A stretch of 64,000 bases of DNA from Dromaius novaehollandiae (lineage: Eukaryota > Chordata > Aves > Casuariiformes > Dromaiidae). The DNA lies in NCBI RefSeq assembly GCF_036370855.1, contig NW_026991398.1:930001-994000 (forward strand), read 5' to 3'. The notes under the pieces are model-generated. The model did no database searches. It was not told where the DNA came from and was given only the letters and a program-made list of their open reading frames with translations. Below, in pieces: positions 1 to 11,339 of this stretch. How positions within the stretch are numbered: position 1 is the stretch's first letter; every line of letters begins with the position of its first letter. A program made the translations under genes and the position numbers.

Positions 1-1305
1 CCTCCAACTTTGTGCTCTAATCAGCCCCTGGGGAGACATTGTTGGTAATGGCCCTCAGTGGGACCTGTTAACCCTCCAAGAAACTTGGGATTTGCTTCTG
101 ACTTCAACTTCTTGAAAGGTTTGTTCAGTCTCTTCTCAGCATCTGTGTTTCACGGGCTCAGCACCAAACACACCCAAGGGGTTATTAAAATGCCAAAACC
201 CCAAAGGAACCATACCTCTCTCCATGATTTCCTTCAGTTCTTCAAGTCTTGTGTGGCTAATTGGGAAGCTTTCAGGAGAGTATTGAAATTAGGCAGATTT
301 CAATGAGCACCTGAAGCTTTCTTTATTCTTCCGTTTTCAGAATAAGCGATACCCACATTCTCCAGCTGATATTGACCCACAGTGTATCCTAATGAAGTCT
401 GGGCATGTAGGACAAGCAGTATTTTTGATAAGAGAAATGTACGGACAACCTTCCTCCCCAGCTCCCCAGCCCTGCCACTTCCCTCATCAGCCACTGGGGA
501 CTTAGAGCACTCTGGTTAAAATCTAACCTTTTCCCACTCATGGCTGTAGCTGAATGTTACAGCTCATGTGCACCTATTCCTACCTGCTTTCCTTAGAGAA
601 CTAGCTGCAAACAGGCACAGAAGGATTTGTCTTGACTGCGATGAAACAAAAATAAAATTCAAAACAGTTTAATAAAAGATAAAAGACACTCCTCAGCTCT
701 ATGTCAAGTCCAAGCTGCCTCCAGTGAGCTCCACTGCCCACAAGACATAACCTTCCTTGAAATGTTTTTGCCAGATAGATAGGAAGGGATAGACAAGAAG
801 CAGAACAAAGGAGGTGGCTAAAGAGACAATGAGACTGCTGAAAGAGGAGGCAAGCTTCAGACTCCCAGAAGCTCAGAGCAGCAACTGGAGAGTTGAGAGG
901 TATCTGAATGATAAAGAGCAAGGGGAAGAGGAAAACTGAGAAATTATGGAAACTGCATATGTCCAGATCGTCTGATGTAAAGATGCCTTTAGAAATGACA
1001 AATATAATCAGGACATGTGGACATATGTGAGAGATCACTGAGATTTTATCCACAGCCTAATAGACAGAGCAGTGGAAAAAGAAGGTCAGGGACAGATCAA
1101 TATTTCTTCTCCCCAGATTAAGACGCTTCCTGAAGATTTCCACTATTTCATCACAGGAAAACATTGACATTAAAATTAGCCAATCATTTGAGCTGATGAA
1201 AGTGGGCTCATATTTTTGAAATGGTGAAGACAGTTCTTCACCTTTCCAGGCAGACCTCAGGTGTCCAACCACAAGCACCCAGCGGCACTTGGAGAGGCCC
1301 CGGTG
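1..1305 (+). repeat. Left arm of a long inverted repeat
   Basis: This stretch matches the reverse complement of 9525-10784. Position 1 pairs with about 10784 and position 1221 with 9612, and similarity fades near 1300. The match reaches the left edge of the window, so the arm may extend further. Two open frames lie on the minus strand here (601-1053, 150 codons; 300-494, 64 codons) and have counterparts in the other arm. For the 150-codon pair about one residue in five differs, which is what unselected DNA would give, so I do not call them genes. I do not recognise a known transposon in the arm. Confidence 0.85.
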
Positions 1306-1836
1306 TCTCTGAGGCACCTGCCTGGGCCTGGCAGCTCTCACAGGGGACCTGCGGGAGACCAGAGCCCCTTGGAGCTGCAGAAGGAGGCTGGGCAGAGGGG
1401 ACCAGGGCACCTGCAATGGCACCACATGTCCATGACTTGGGGACTGCATCCCAGCCCAGCTCTGAAAATCACTTTTGCTTTCAAAAAAGAAATATATCTC
1501 CCCAAAAGACCAACGTATCAAAAAAGAACTAAACAAAAAAGGGCAAGAACACAAAGAAATTTGAAATGCTGAGAAGTGTAACAAAACCTTTTTTTTGACT
1601 TTAGATAATGTATTTCATTTCTTTCTGCTTTCTTTTTTATTGACAGTTTCTAAAGATTTCTTTTATTACAGAGCCTAAGCTATGAAAAAATCTATTCTTG
1701 CATCTTGTGCAAGCCCAGTGCCCCTCAAAACACTCCCTGCCCAGGATCTTCCTTGCCACTCCTCGCTCTTCGCACACAGCAAGTCGCACCTCGTGCAGCA
1801 GCTTCAGAACCTGCAGGCCTCAACCAGCTCAGGGAC
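1306..1836. other. Intergenic stretch, no gene seen
   Basis: AT-rich with a T-rich run near 1588-1650. I see no protein similarity and no match to the paralogous blocks. It separates the inverted-repeat arm from the LTR element that follows. Confidence 0.5.
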
Positions 1837-2970
1837 TGTGGCGGACAGATGAGTGAACTTTTGCCTTAAACATTTCTTGGTACATAAGGTGCAAGCAAAC
1901 CAAAACCCCAAACAAGCCATCTGTTCCCAGTGGAAACAGGACTGAGCTGCTGCGACCCCTGAAATGGTCTCCCTGCGACCATTCGGGACACACCGAGCCT
2001 GCGCTGAACCGGACCATGATCGGGCAGAGACTTTGGGACCTGGACTGCAAAATACTGCCGCTTAGCACAACTTTTATAAAAGTTGCTTAGCATGAGTAGC
2101 TAAATTTGCTGAAGCCTTAGGCCGCACTCGCTAGTTCAGTGAGAAAGGGCCCCAGAGCGGGTGCAGACTGGAAAGATAAGGGAGTTACCAGCAGTTTGCA
2201 TTCCTATGCGTCACACTCCGGGAGGGAGGATGTCAAGGCTTTGAAATAAGGCCTGCTTGGGCGCCAGGACCCTGAGAAACAAAGCCTCCCCTCACTGCTG
2301 AAACAGTGTTAATTAGGGGGGTCTGGATTGTATCCTCTTCATCAGGACCTTGGAAGATAACACTGTAAGTGCTAATTGCTGGAACAACACCTGTTTGTCA
2401 AGGCCCTGAGAAAGAAGGGCAGAGTAAAGATAACAATGATGAGACCCAATAAGGGAGCAGGAGACCCCAGACCCAAAGATTACTATTGGTCTGAACTGCC
2501 GCATGAGGGGAGGGAAACTTAATTTGAAAAAAGCTATAATTGCCCAGGGATTTCTTTGTTCAGGGTCCCTCTTCGGAGGCACCCAACTCGAGCTGTAACT
2601 ACTGCACGCGTGTCATTACAATTTATTTATTTAATTTGCCTTGATTTGGCTCCAAACTTTTCAGCGGGAACCTAGGGTCGGACCCTGCTCGAGTTGTAAT
2701 TACTGCACGCGCATCGCTAAAATTTACACCCAGGGTGAAGAGGACCAACGGGACGCCGCTGGATCCACGGGTGGTGATATCTCTTTCTCCCCCCCCCTTT
2801 TCTCTCTCTCTCTCTTTCTCTCTCTCTCTCCTCCCCTTTGCCTTTCCCCACCTTTATTCCCCACTCTGTGGAAAATAAAGTTAAAAGGTTGTATGATATT
2901 TGACCGGTTTTAGCGTCTTAATCTCGTCCTTGGGATCGTAACGAAATCCTCCTGATATTGGATCGGGACA
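1837..2970 (+). mobile_element. LTR-type endogenous retroviral element, probably solo LTR
   Basis: The element starts TGTGGCGGACAG and reads as a regulatory LTR: a TATA-like stretch near 2531, a CT-rich tract at 2780-2830, an AATAAA near 2874, and a 3' end near 2970. No gag, pol or env frame is present. The segment from about 2085 to 2370 is clearly similar to 29222-29510 inside the solo LTR at 29123, while the rest is not, so the two LTR families share one U3 module. A short sequence block recurs internally (about 2586-2625 and 2687-2727). The 5-mer GGGAC lies just before the start (1832-1836) and again at 2965-2969, so the exact right end and target duplication are uncertain. Confidence 0.6.
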
Positions 2971-2984
2971 GGATCTCAGGCTGG

Positions 2985-3560
2985 GGGGATGGCTGCACAG
3001 GGTGGGGGCTGCCGTGACAGCCCTGTTGTAGGGTCCCAGTGGGGCTGAAGGGGCAGGTGGATGCTGCCCTGCCCTGCCCTGCCCGGGGGCAGAGGGTCCT
3101 GTCCACAGGTTCTGGCACCCCAGCCATGCCCAGGGCCCCCGCACTGGCGCCAGGGCCGGCACCAACACCAGCCCCGGGGCTGCTCCTGCGCACCTGGCAT
3201 GGTCCCCAGGCGCAGGGCAGCCAGGAGCCCTGTGGGGCCCCTGTGGCAGAGCCCAGACCCTGCGGGGCAGCAGCCGGGCCCCAGGGCCCCGCACTGCCCA
3301 GGCACATGGCGATGGGATGCCCCCAGGCCCCGCTGCGCCCCACCACACCCCAGCTGCCGCCCACAACATGGAGCCCCACGGCGCAAGGCGGGAGGGGAGG
3401 GGAGGGCCTGCCGGCCCGGTCACAGAGGGCTGCAGTGTTGCCATGGCATCACCCCCAGTGCTGCCCTCCAATTGGCTGGCAAGGGGAGGAGGCCGGGGTC
3501 ATGAGCCCTGCTCCCAGGCCAGGCTGCAGAGCTGCTGAATCCCAGCTCTGCTGGTTCCAC
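2985..3560 (+). repeat. GC-rich duplicated block, copy 1
   Basis: A very GC-rich segment beginning with CCCTG-type short repeats (about 3064-3085). From about 3098 to 3540 it is a paralogue of 51760-52200 in the same orientation. Long open frames occur on both strands, but they are the kind GC-rich DNA gives by chance; they show no domain and drift between the two copies. It could be an old CpG-island promoter or a satellite-like unit. I cannot tell which. Confidence 0.7.
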
Positions 3561-3843
3561 CCGCTGAGATGCCCTGGCCGCAGTCCTTCCCCGTGTCTCA
3601 GAGTGTCAGGGCCCCAAGCAGGAGAGTGCTTGTTGTCCTGGGGGTGTGGAGGATTTGCTGGGTGTGTTCAGCACTGGGGCAGGAACCAGACTTGGGAGTT
3701 GCGGGAAGGCTTCTCCCTGTGGCTGGGACATGAGGCCCTGCTGTCTCCAGCTCCATGGTCGCTGCTCCCATGCAATCCTCCTGTTAGGAGATGTTGCCCA
3801 GAATTACTTGCAGGCCTTTCTGCAATTGCTAAGTTTCATGGGC

Positions 3844-4480
3844 CAGGTGGAGGTGCTGCCTAGGCAGAAGCTGATGTTCTCTTGGGGCAGTAACTGGTCC
3901 GTAGTGGGTGTTTTGCTGCCCGATGAGCATTGGGAGGCCCCGGGGTGAGTCCGGGCGGCCGCTCAGGAGCTGGCTGAGCCTTGGGGGAGGCAGGGGCAGC
4001 TGCAGGCAGCAATAGCCGCATGGCCGGGCTGTGGGCAGGGAGGTCACGGCTGTCTGTGAGAGCTGGGCCAGAAAATCAGCAGTGTCAAATCAGCTCTTGG
4101 TCAGTAGCTGCCAGGCCAACAGGAGCCACGTGGCTCAGCTGTTGATGATGAGGTCACTTGTGCCTGAGTCCCTGATAGGCCAGCAGCAGGCAGATGGGTG
4201 TGGAAGCAGATTGTGAGGTCTCCTGGGTCAGAGTACCTGGTAGGGCAGCAGCATGTTCATGGCAGGGGATGTTATTTCCAGGAAAATTCCTTGTCTGAAG
4301 CCCATAGGCCATCAGCAGGCATCTGGTGGGGGTATGGACTTGTGAGCTCCCTCCTGTCTGAGCAGCTGATAGGCCAGGAGAAGGCCCATGGCTTGGATGT
4401 TCGTGGTGAGGTCTCTTTGGGGTTTGGTGAGTGTGCTGGGAGGAGGGATTGACACCTGCAGAGCTCTACAGCAGTACAGA
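3844..4480 (+). repeat. Duplicated segment with the first 64-bp repeat units, copy 1
   Basis: It matches 56015-56830 in the same orientation over a start rich in G and C, a shared stretch around 'GGGAGGTCACGGCTGTCTG', and several diverged units of the 64-bp repeat (GATAGGCCAGCAGCAGGCA type). No coding sequence is recognised. Confidence 0.75.
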
Positions 4481-4837
4481 GGTGCAACTAGTAAATCAAG
4501 CAGAAGTAGATAATAATATTCCACACCATCTGTCACAAATGTTATTCCGCTGCCTCATCATGAATTAGTAGTGCTGCATGTAAAATGTGGATGATGTTCG
4601 CTGGTGAATGCAGACGTGGACTTTAACTGTGCACTTCTTGCTAAGTATACGATTACAGCCTGCTGCCACTGGATGAGGGAATCCAGCCAGATTTTTTACA
4701 CTGCTAAATCAATGAAGTCCTGGTGTGAGCAGTGACATCAGTAATCTCTGATTTTATGTGTTGGTGTGCTGCAGAATATTCTTCCACATCAAAATGCCAG
4801 GAAGCTTCTGAGATTTTTCTCCAAGAGATGAGGGATA
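4481..4837. other. Spacer without recognisable gene
   Basis: Moderately AT-rich sequence between two duplicated segments. I see no open frame with known similarity. Confidence 0.4.
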
Positions 4838-5390
4838 TCTCTGTCCTTGGATTCCTGGAGGTGGGAAGTGAGCAGGCGCAGGGCTGTGAGGGACTGTTCA
4901 GAGGAAGTCCCTGTTGGAAGGTCTTGGAGGACTCAAAGGGAATGGAAGGGCTGGAGAGTTGGTCTGTGTGTGTTTTGGGGCTCTGGGGGTGCCCTGGCTG
5001 CTGCCATGTGTGGTGCTGTGCCCTGTGTGTCCCTGCTGCAGAGGCACGTGTTGGCTGGCCACCCTCTGTGAGGTGAGGGGTGGGGAAGCAGTGTGTCACA
5101 GTGGTGGGATGCCCTGTGCTCGGGATGGGTGGTGGCCCCTGTGTCTTGGTGCTTCTCATGGGAGGACATGTCTGGAGAGAGCAGTGCTGTGCGTGGGGAG
5201 TGCCGCCAGGATGGGGAGCTGGGGAGCCCTTGGAGGTGAGGAGGTGACTTGGCTCGCAGGGCCCGGGCTGCCCTGGTGGCCAGAGCCAGGGATGCTGGCA
5301 GCCTGCTGCCTTCTGTGCACTGAGGTTCAGGCCTTGAGCTTCCAAAGCTGTTGCCAGGATCTGCAGCCAGATATGCCACACAGACTGTGA
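4838..5390 (+). repeat. Duplicated GT-rich segment, copy 1
   Basis: This matches 52427-52880 in the same orientation (both begin TTCCTGGAGGTGGGAAGTGA). In the right-hand block the counterpart sits before the 64-bp array segment that matches 3844-4480, so the order of the two segments is swapped between blocks. The overlapping open frames on both strands carry no recognised domain. Confidence 0.7.
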
Positions 5391-6329
5391 AATACATAGA
5401 AATATGGAGCTGAGAGGATTTGGAGTACAAGAGATTGTGTTTCAGAAAGGGTTCCTTGTTGGAGATTCTTGAATTTAACACTGCTGGGATCTGTCCAACC
5501 ATTTCTTTTTTAGGCTAGAGGCATAGCAGTTGCCTCCCTCTGCTATTAGCAAAGGCTACGGGGGGATACTGCCTGTATGCCTAATTGTTGCAGACACTCT
5601 TTTCTTCTCATGTGGCAGGATACTAGAAACTCTTTGCTTATAATGAAGTAGTATCCCCCAATTAACCCTTACTTAACCACCCAATTACTCCCCCCCTTCA
5701 ATCCAGTGAATTATAGCTGGAGGGAGAGGGTCTTGAGCTCTTCCTGCTGAAGGCCTAACTGCTTTGGGGCTCTCTGCTCTGCTCTGCACACTGTGCACTG
5801 CCCTGAGCTCTGAAAAAAAACATCCAGGGGCTGACAGCCAGCAGGAAACCTCGGAGAGCAGTTTAGATCACATGGAACTTAACAAGGAGGAGGTCTTGGC
5901 ACAGTGCAGCTCTCAGAGGCACCCTTTCAAGCAACATTGCCACAGTCATTAGCTTTTAAAGTGGGTAAAATAAGGGAAACCTCCAAAGATAAAAGATTTC
6001 CTCAGAAAATAATTGGCTTTAAAAACACTTCTCCCAGGTGGGCATACCAGAGTGAGTAGTGATGCTCAAGCACTTCACTGCAAGTCAGCAGGAAACACTT
6101 CATGGGTTATAGTTGAGAATCAGCTTGCACAGCTGAAGTTTTTTCATGCAAATAACTTGCAAGCCCCCTCAGAATTATGTTCCTCACCTTTCCACATGCT
6201 CCTCAGCTGAGCATGCTCTGCAATGTGTCACTGAGCTGGTTGAGGCCTGCAGGTTCTGGAGCTCTTGCCAGGATCTCCAGCTGACTAAATCCCAGTGTGT
6301 CTCCTTTCTCCTAGAGAGAGAAAAGAAAC
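5391..6329. other. Intergenic stretch, no gene seen
   Basis: Mixed composition with no recognisable protein similarity and no clear repeat unit. It lies between the duplicated segment and the main 64-bp array. Confidence 0.45.
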
Positions 6330-6494
6330 CCACATACCTGGGTCATCATGTCCATCAGGAGGCTGAACGGCCAGCAGCTGGCAGTGAGCTTGGAAGGGGA
6401 CTGTGAGGTTATTTGTACCTCATCATCTGCTGGGCCAGTATCTGATGAGTATCTGATTAGAGAGCAGGCCCATCTCCTGCTGACACAGAGCCTG

Positions 6495-6790
6495 CAGGCA
6501 CAGAGCCCTTGCCCTGCTGCCAGCACTACCCTAATGCAGCCCAGGAAGTCATGGGCTGCCTTTGCCATGTGGACGTGTTGCTGGCTTATGCTGCTGTGTG
6601 CTGCCTCCCAGGGCCCCCAAGTAGGTCCTTCTCTGCTGAGCTGCTTTCCAGCCAGTCAGCACTCGGTGTGTCCTGGTGCCAGACATTGCATTTCCCTTTG
6701 TGAAACTTCATGAGGTTTCTCTGTACCCATTTCTCCAGCCTGCTGAGGTCCCTCTGAATGGCAGGACAAACATCTCTTGTATCATGCCTG
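6495..6790 (-). mobile_element. CR1 LINE fragment inside the array
   Basis: On the minus strand this encodes the late part of a CR1 ORF2 product, with LEKW, RNLMKFHKGKC and AEKDL patterns in order, then stops. It is bounded on both sides by 64-bp repeat sequence. The same piece occurs at 8925-9165 and 57412-57665 next to the same repeat words (CTGATTAGA.AGCAGGC), so it was copied together with the array. Confidence 0.75.
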
Positions 6791-8924
6791 TACTGCAGGA
6801 GAGGATTGTGTCTCAGAAGCTTGTACACTCTTAGGAGACACAGGACCATGCAGCTGACTGTGAGGTCACTTTTGTGTCCGCAGGTGATGGGCCAGGAGCA
6901 AGCACATGGGTGGGAAACTGTCTGGGAGGTCACTTCTGCCAGTGTGCCTGATAGGCCAGCAGCAGGCCCATGGCTAGGATGCTGATTTTGAGGTCATTTC
7001 TGCCTCAGTACTGGATAAGCCAGGAGCAGGCACATAGCTTAGATGATGTTTATGAAGACACTTCTGCCTGAATACCTGATTGGATGGCAGCAGGCACATG
7101 GCTGGGTCATGTCCACCTGAGAAGCTGACATGTCAGCAGCAGGCACCTGGGCTTGGATGATACAATGAGGGACCTGGTATCTGACAGGCTGATAGGCTCT
7201 AAAGTTCAAAGGCCAGTTTGAGGCACATCATTGCCATGCAGGTGAGTGTGAGGTCACTTCTGTGTGTGCAGGTGATGGGGCAGGAGCAAGCACATGGGTG
7301 GGAAACTGTCTGTGAGGTCACTTGTGTCTCAGTACCTGATAGGCCAACATCAGGCACATGGCTTGGATGTTGATTGTGAGGTCACTTCTGTCTCAGCATG
7401 TGATAGGGCAGCCCCTGGCTCATCCGCAGAGAAGGTGTTTGTGCAGTCACTTCTGCCTGAGTACCTGACAGGCCACTTGCAGGCACATGGCTTGGGTGTT
7501 GTGATGTCACTTCTGCCTGAGTACCTGTTTGGATAGCAGCAGGCATATGGCAAGTCCAGTCCTTCTGAGAAGCTGAAAGGCCTGCTGCAGGCAGGTGGGC
7601 TTGGAAGAGGGCTGTGAGGTTACTTGTAAAGGATCAGCTGGTAGGCTGAATGAAGGCTGACTGGTGGGGACACTATGATGAGAGCAGTTATTTCTCAGAA
7701 GCACCTCAGATGGTAGGAGGCACATGACCATAAAGGTGAAAGTGATGTCACTTCTGTCTGTGCAGGTGATGGGCCAGCAGCAGGCACATTGCTGGGAAAG
7801 TGGTGGTGAGGTCACTTCTGTCTCAGGCTGTGATAGACCAGCAGCAGGCTCATGGCTGGGACATGTGCATGTGAGGCCCCTTCTGCCCAAGCAGCTGGTA
7901 GACCAGTAGTAGGCACGTGGATTGGATGCTGATTGTCAGGTGAATTGTTTGTGAATGCCTGATAGGCCAGGAGCTGGCCTCTGGCTTGGTACTGTCTTTG
8001 CCATGTCCCTTCTTCTTGATGACCTGATTGGATAGCAGCAGCTCATTTGCTTGGATGCTCCTTGTGAGGTCACTGCTGCCGTAGTACCTACTAGGCTACG
8101 CACAGGCACAGGGCTAGGATGTTGACTTTGTGGTCTCTCCTGTCCCTGTTGGTGCTAGGCCAGCAGCAGGTGCATGGCTTGGATGGTGACTGTGAGGTCA
8201 CTTCTGCTGGAGGACCTGATTGGGTAGCAGCAGGCACATAGCTGGGTCTTCATGTCCATCAGGGAAGCTGAAAGGCCGGCAGCTGGCCCTGGGCTTGGAA
8301 GACGATTGTGAGGTTCTTTGTATGTGATCAGCTGATGGGCTACTGAGAGGCTGTTGGGCAGCAATGTTGTTCTTGGGTGAACTGTGTCTCAGAAGCTCCT
8401 AATCTCAGAGGAAGACCATGGCTGTGAAGGTGACAGTGATGTCCCTTCTGTCCCTAAAGATGATGGACCAGCAGCAGCAGATGGGTGGGGAAGTGCCTGT
8501 GAGGTCGTCTCTGTCTGTGCAGCTGATAGGCCAGCTGCAAGTAGACAGCTCAGATGCTTATTGTGCAGTCATCTATGATGGAGCAGCTGATTGATAGGCC
8601 AGTAAGAAGCACCTGGCAGTGAAGGTGACTGTGAGGTGACTGCAGTCTCAGCTATTGATAGGCCATCGAGAGGCACATGGCTCGGATGTTGATTGGGAAG
8701 TCACCTCTGCCGTAATACCTGATTGGATAGCAGCAAGCAAATAGCTGGGTCATGTCCATGAGAGAAGCAGAAGGGTCAGCAGCAGGCCCCCTGGCTTGAT
8801 AGATGATTGTGAGGTGACTTCTGTCTGAGCAGCTGATAGGTCAGCCTGTGGCTCAGGCCTAAGGCAGGTTTTTGTGAGGTCACTTCTGCCTGGGGATCTG
8901 ATTAGACAGCAGGCACACAGCCTG

Positions 8925-9165
8925 CTGACACGGAGCCTTCAGGCAGAGAGCCCTGGCCCTCCTGGAACGCTCTTCCTAATGCAGCCCGGGAGCAGCTTTT
9001 GTCACGAGGACGCTTCACTGGCGCATGCTGCTTCATGTTGTCTTCCAGGACCCCCAGGCCCTTCTCTGCCAAGGTGCTTTCCAGCCAGTCAGCACCCAGC
9101 ATGTCCTGGTGCTTGGTGTTATTCTTCCTCAGGTGCAAGACACTGCATTTCCCTTGTGAGGTGAC
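8925..9165 (-). mobile_element. CR1 LINE fragment inside the array, second copy
   Basis: A shorter version of the 6495-6790 piece with the same left junction to the repeat. It breaks off into repeat sequence after the word TTGCATTTCCCTT or its variant. On the minus strand short CR1 ORF2 patterns (LGADWLES, AEKGLGVL) are visible. It is non-functional. Confidence 0.7.
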
Positions 9166-9524
9166 TTCTGATCTCACTTAGTACCTGACTGGATGGCAGC
9201 ACACGCATAGATGGATCATGTCCACCCAGGAAGCTGACATGGCAGCAGCAGCCACTTGGGTTTGGAACATGATGGTGAGGGTACTGGTTTCTGACAGGCT
9301 GATATTCTCACAATCTCAAAGGCCAATTTGAGGCACATGGCTGTGAAGGTGACTGTGAGGTCACTCCTGTCTCTGCAAGTGATGGGCAAGGAGCAGTCTC
9401 ATAGGTAGGACCTCACAATCAACACGGCAGCTGTGTCCCCTTTTTCTGCCTCTCCCCATCCTTCCACCCATATCTCCTCTTGGCTGGGATAAGTGGTGGT
9501 GTGATGTGCTTTTTGTCCTCAGAA

Positions 9525-10784
9525 TGGCTCCAGGGCGTCTCCAAGTGCCACTGGATGCTTGTGGTTGGACACCTGAGCTCTGCCTGGAAAGGGGAAGAAC
9601 TGTTTTCACCATTTCAAAAATAGAAGCCCACTTTCATCAGCTCAAATGATTGGCTAATTTTAATGTCAATATTTTCCTGTGATGAAACAGTGGAAACCTT
9701 CAGTAGGCTGTGGATAAAATCTCAGTGATCTCTCACATATGTCCACATCTCTTGATTAAATTGACCATTTCTAAAGGCATCTTTACAGCAGACTGTCTGG
9801 ACATACGCACTTTTCCTAGTTTCCCAGTTTTCCTCCTCCCCTTGCTTTTAATCATTCAGATACCTCTCAGCTCTCCTGTTGATGCTCTGAGCTTCTGGGA
9901 GTCTGAAGCTTGCCTCATTTTTCAGCAGTCTCATCATCTCTTTAGCCAGCTCCTTTGTTCTGCTTCTTGTCTATCCTCTCCTATCTATCTGTTGAGAACA
10001 TTTCAAGGAAAGTTATATCTTGTGGGCAGTGGAGCTCACTGGAGGCAGCTTGGACTTGACACAGAGTTGAGGAGTGTCTTTTATCTTTTATCAAACTGTT
10101 TCGAATTTTATTTTGTTTTCTTCACAATTAAGACAAATCCTTCTGTGCCTGTTTGCAGCTAGTTCTCTAAGGAAAGCAGGTGGGAATTGTTGCACATGAG
10201 CTGTAACCTTCAGCTACAGACTTGAGTGGGAAAAGCTTAGATTTTGACCAGAGTGATCTAAGTCCCCAGTGGCTGATGAGGGAACTGGCAGGGCTGTGGA
10301 GCTGGGGAGGAAGGTTGTCCATACACGTCTCCTATCAAAAACACTGCTTGTCCTACATGTCCAGACTTCATTAGGAGACCCAGTGGGTCAGTATGAATTG
10401 GAAAATGTGGGTATCGCTTATTCCAAAAAGTCAAGAATAAAGAAAGCTTCAGAAGCAGACATCTTTCATTTCAGGTGCTCATTGAAAACTGCCTAATCTC
10501 AGTACACTCCTGAAAACTTTCTAGTTAGCCACACAAGACTTGAAGAACTGAGGAAAATTATGGAAAGAGGCATGGCTCCTTAGGGGTTTTTGCATCTTAA
10601 TGACCCCTCAGCTGTATTTGGTGCTGAGCCCATGAAACACAGTTGCTGAGAAGAGACTGAAGAAACCTCTCAAGAAGTTAAAGTCAGAAGCAAATCCCAA
10701 GTTTCTTGGAGTGTTAACAGGTCCCACTGAGGCCAATTACCACCAAAGTCTCCCCAGGGGCTGATTAGAGCAGAAAGCTGGAGG
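9525..10784 (-). repeat. Right arm of the long inverted repeat
   Basis: Reverse-complement counterpart of 1-1305. The inner boundary lies near 9525, where similarity to the other arm stops; the outer end pairs with the left edge of the window. It carries plus-strand versions of the two open frames of the other arm (9710-10162, 150 codons; 10269-10496, 75 codons). Their amino acid identity is no higher than expected from the nucleotide identity, so they are probably not genes. Confidence 0.85.
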
Positions 10785-11339
10785 CCTGATTGCAGGTAGG
10801 CAAAGGCAATGTACAGGTGGCTCTGATGCCAAGTCAACCTGGATGTGTGTTATCAAGCAGAGCAGCCAGGCACTGACAGCCAGCCCCTGGGCAGGGTGAT
10901 CCTTTCCATCCTGCATTGCTCAGGGCTCTTCCTGGGGACAGTGGGTAGGTGGGGGTGCGCAATGAGAAATGCAAGACCATGATACGGCACCTCCTAGGCT
11001 CCCGGGGGACAAGGAGGCAGCAAGGCCACAGTGCTTTGAGGAATGGTGTCTTCTCATGGGCCTCGGTGGCAGAGACACCAGCCATCACCAAGAGGACAAA
11101 GACCTCGCTGTGCTGGGAAGTGTCAGCCTTGGTAGTGCCCCAGGCCATCTCCACCACAGGCTGTCCTATGCCTTCCCACACCTGTGACTGTTTCCTTGCA
11201 TACTGTACACACCCAACCTGCTTCCCCACCTTGCTCTCACCCCAGGATCTCCTGATCCCTCCTGATGTCTCCTGGTCCTCACTCGCTTCTCCTTGAAACA
11301 CAAAGCCAGGGGCTGACCACAGACTCCCTCTGGGTGACC
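10785..11339. other. Intergenic stretch before CR1
   Basis: No recognised protein or repeat. Long frames exist on both strands but without any domain. The sequence lies outside the inverted repeat and may include unrecognised 3' remains of the CR1 element to its right. Confidence 0.4.

Larger units (their letters stand above)
6330..9410 (+). repeat. Degenerate tandem array of a ~64-bp unit with CR1 inserts (left array)
   Basis: Dozens of diverged units follow one another. A typical unit starts GTGAGGTCACTTCTG, continues through a GATAGGCCAGCAGCAGGCA-like core, and ends in CATGGCTTGGATGTTGATT. Two neighbouring units from about 7250 measure 64 bp each, and the next ones 65 and 60 bp. Larger blocks also recur: the passage 'GAAGCTGAAAGGCC' followed by a divergent spacer appears near 7568 and 8265 and again near 57070 in the right array. 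Because 64 is not a multiple of three, open frames through the array switch phase, which argues against coding. Each unit carries an AGGTCA half-site. Confidence 0.85.

Noticed and set aside
601-1053. A 150-codon open frame with a full-length counterpart at 9710-10162, plus a smaller pair (300-494 and 10269-10496)
   Set aside because: By eye about 31 of 150 residues differ between the copies, no fewer than expected from the nucleotide changes alone, and there is no recognisable domain. The open frames are best explained as shared by a recent duplication.
3039-3863. Long overlapping open frames in the GC-rich block, with similar ones at 51592-52273
   Set aside because: GC-rich DNA is poor in stop codons. 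Frames are open on both strands and are rich in Pro, Ala and Gly without any domain.
7294-7536. An open frame across three 64-bp units that reads as a repeated peptide
   Set aside because: The unit length is not a multiple of three, so the peptide repeat depends on chance length changes and breaks in neighbouring units.
6330-9410. Regularly spaced repeats that could suggest a CRISPR array
   Set aside because: The units are contiguous and diverged without unique spacers, the host is a vertebrate, and no cas-like genes exist.
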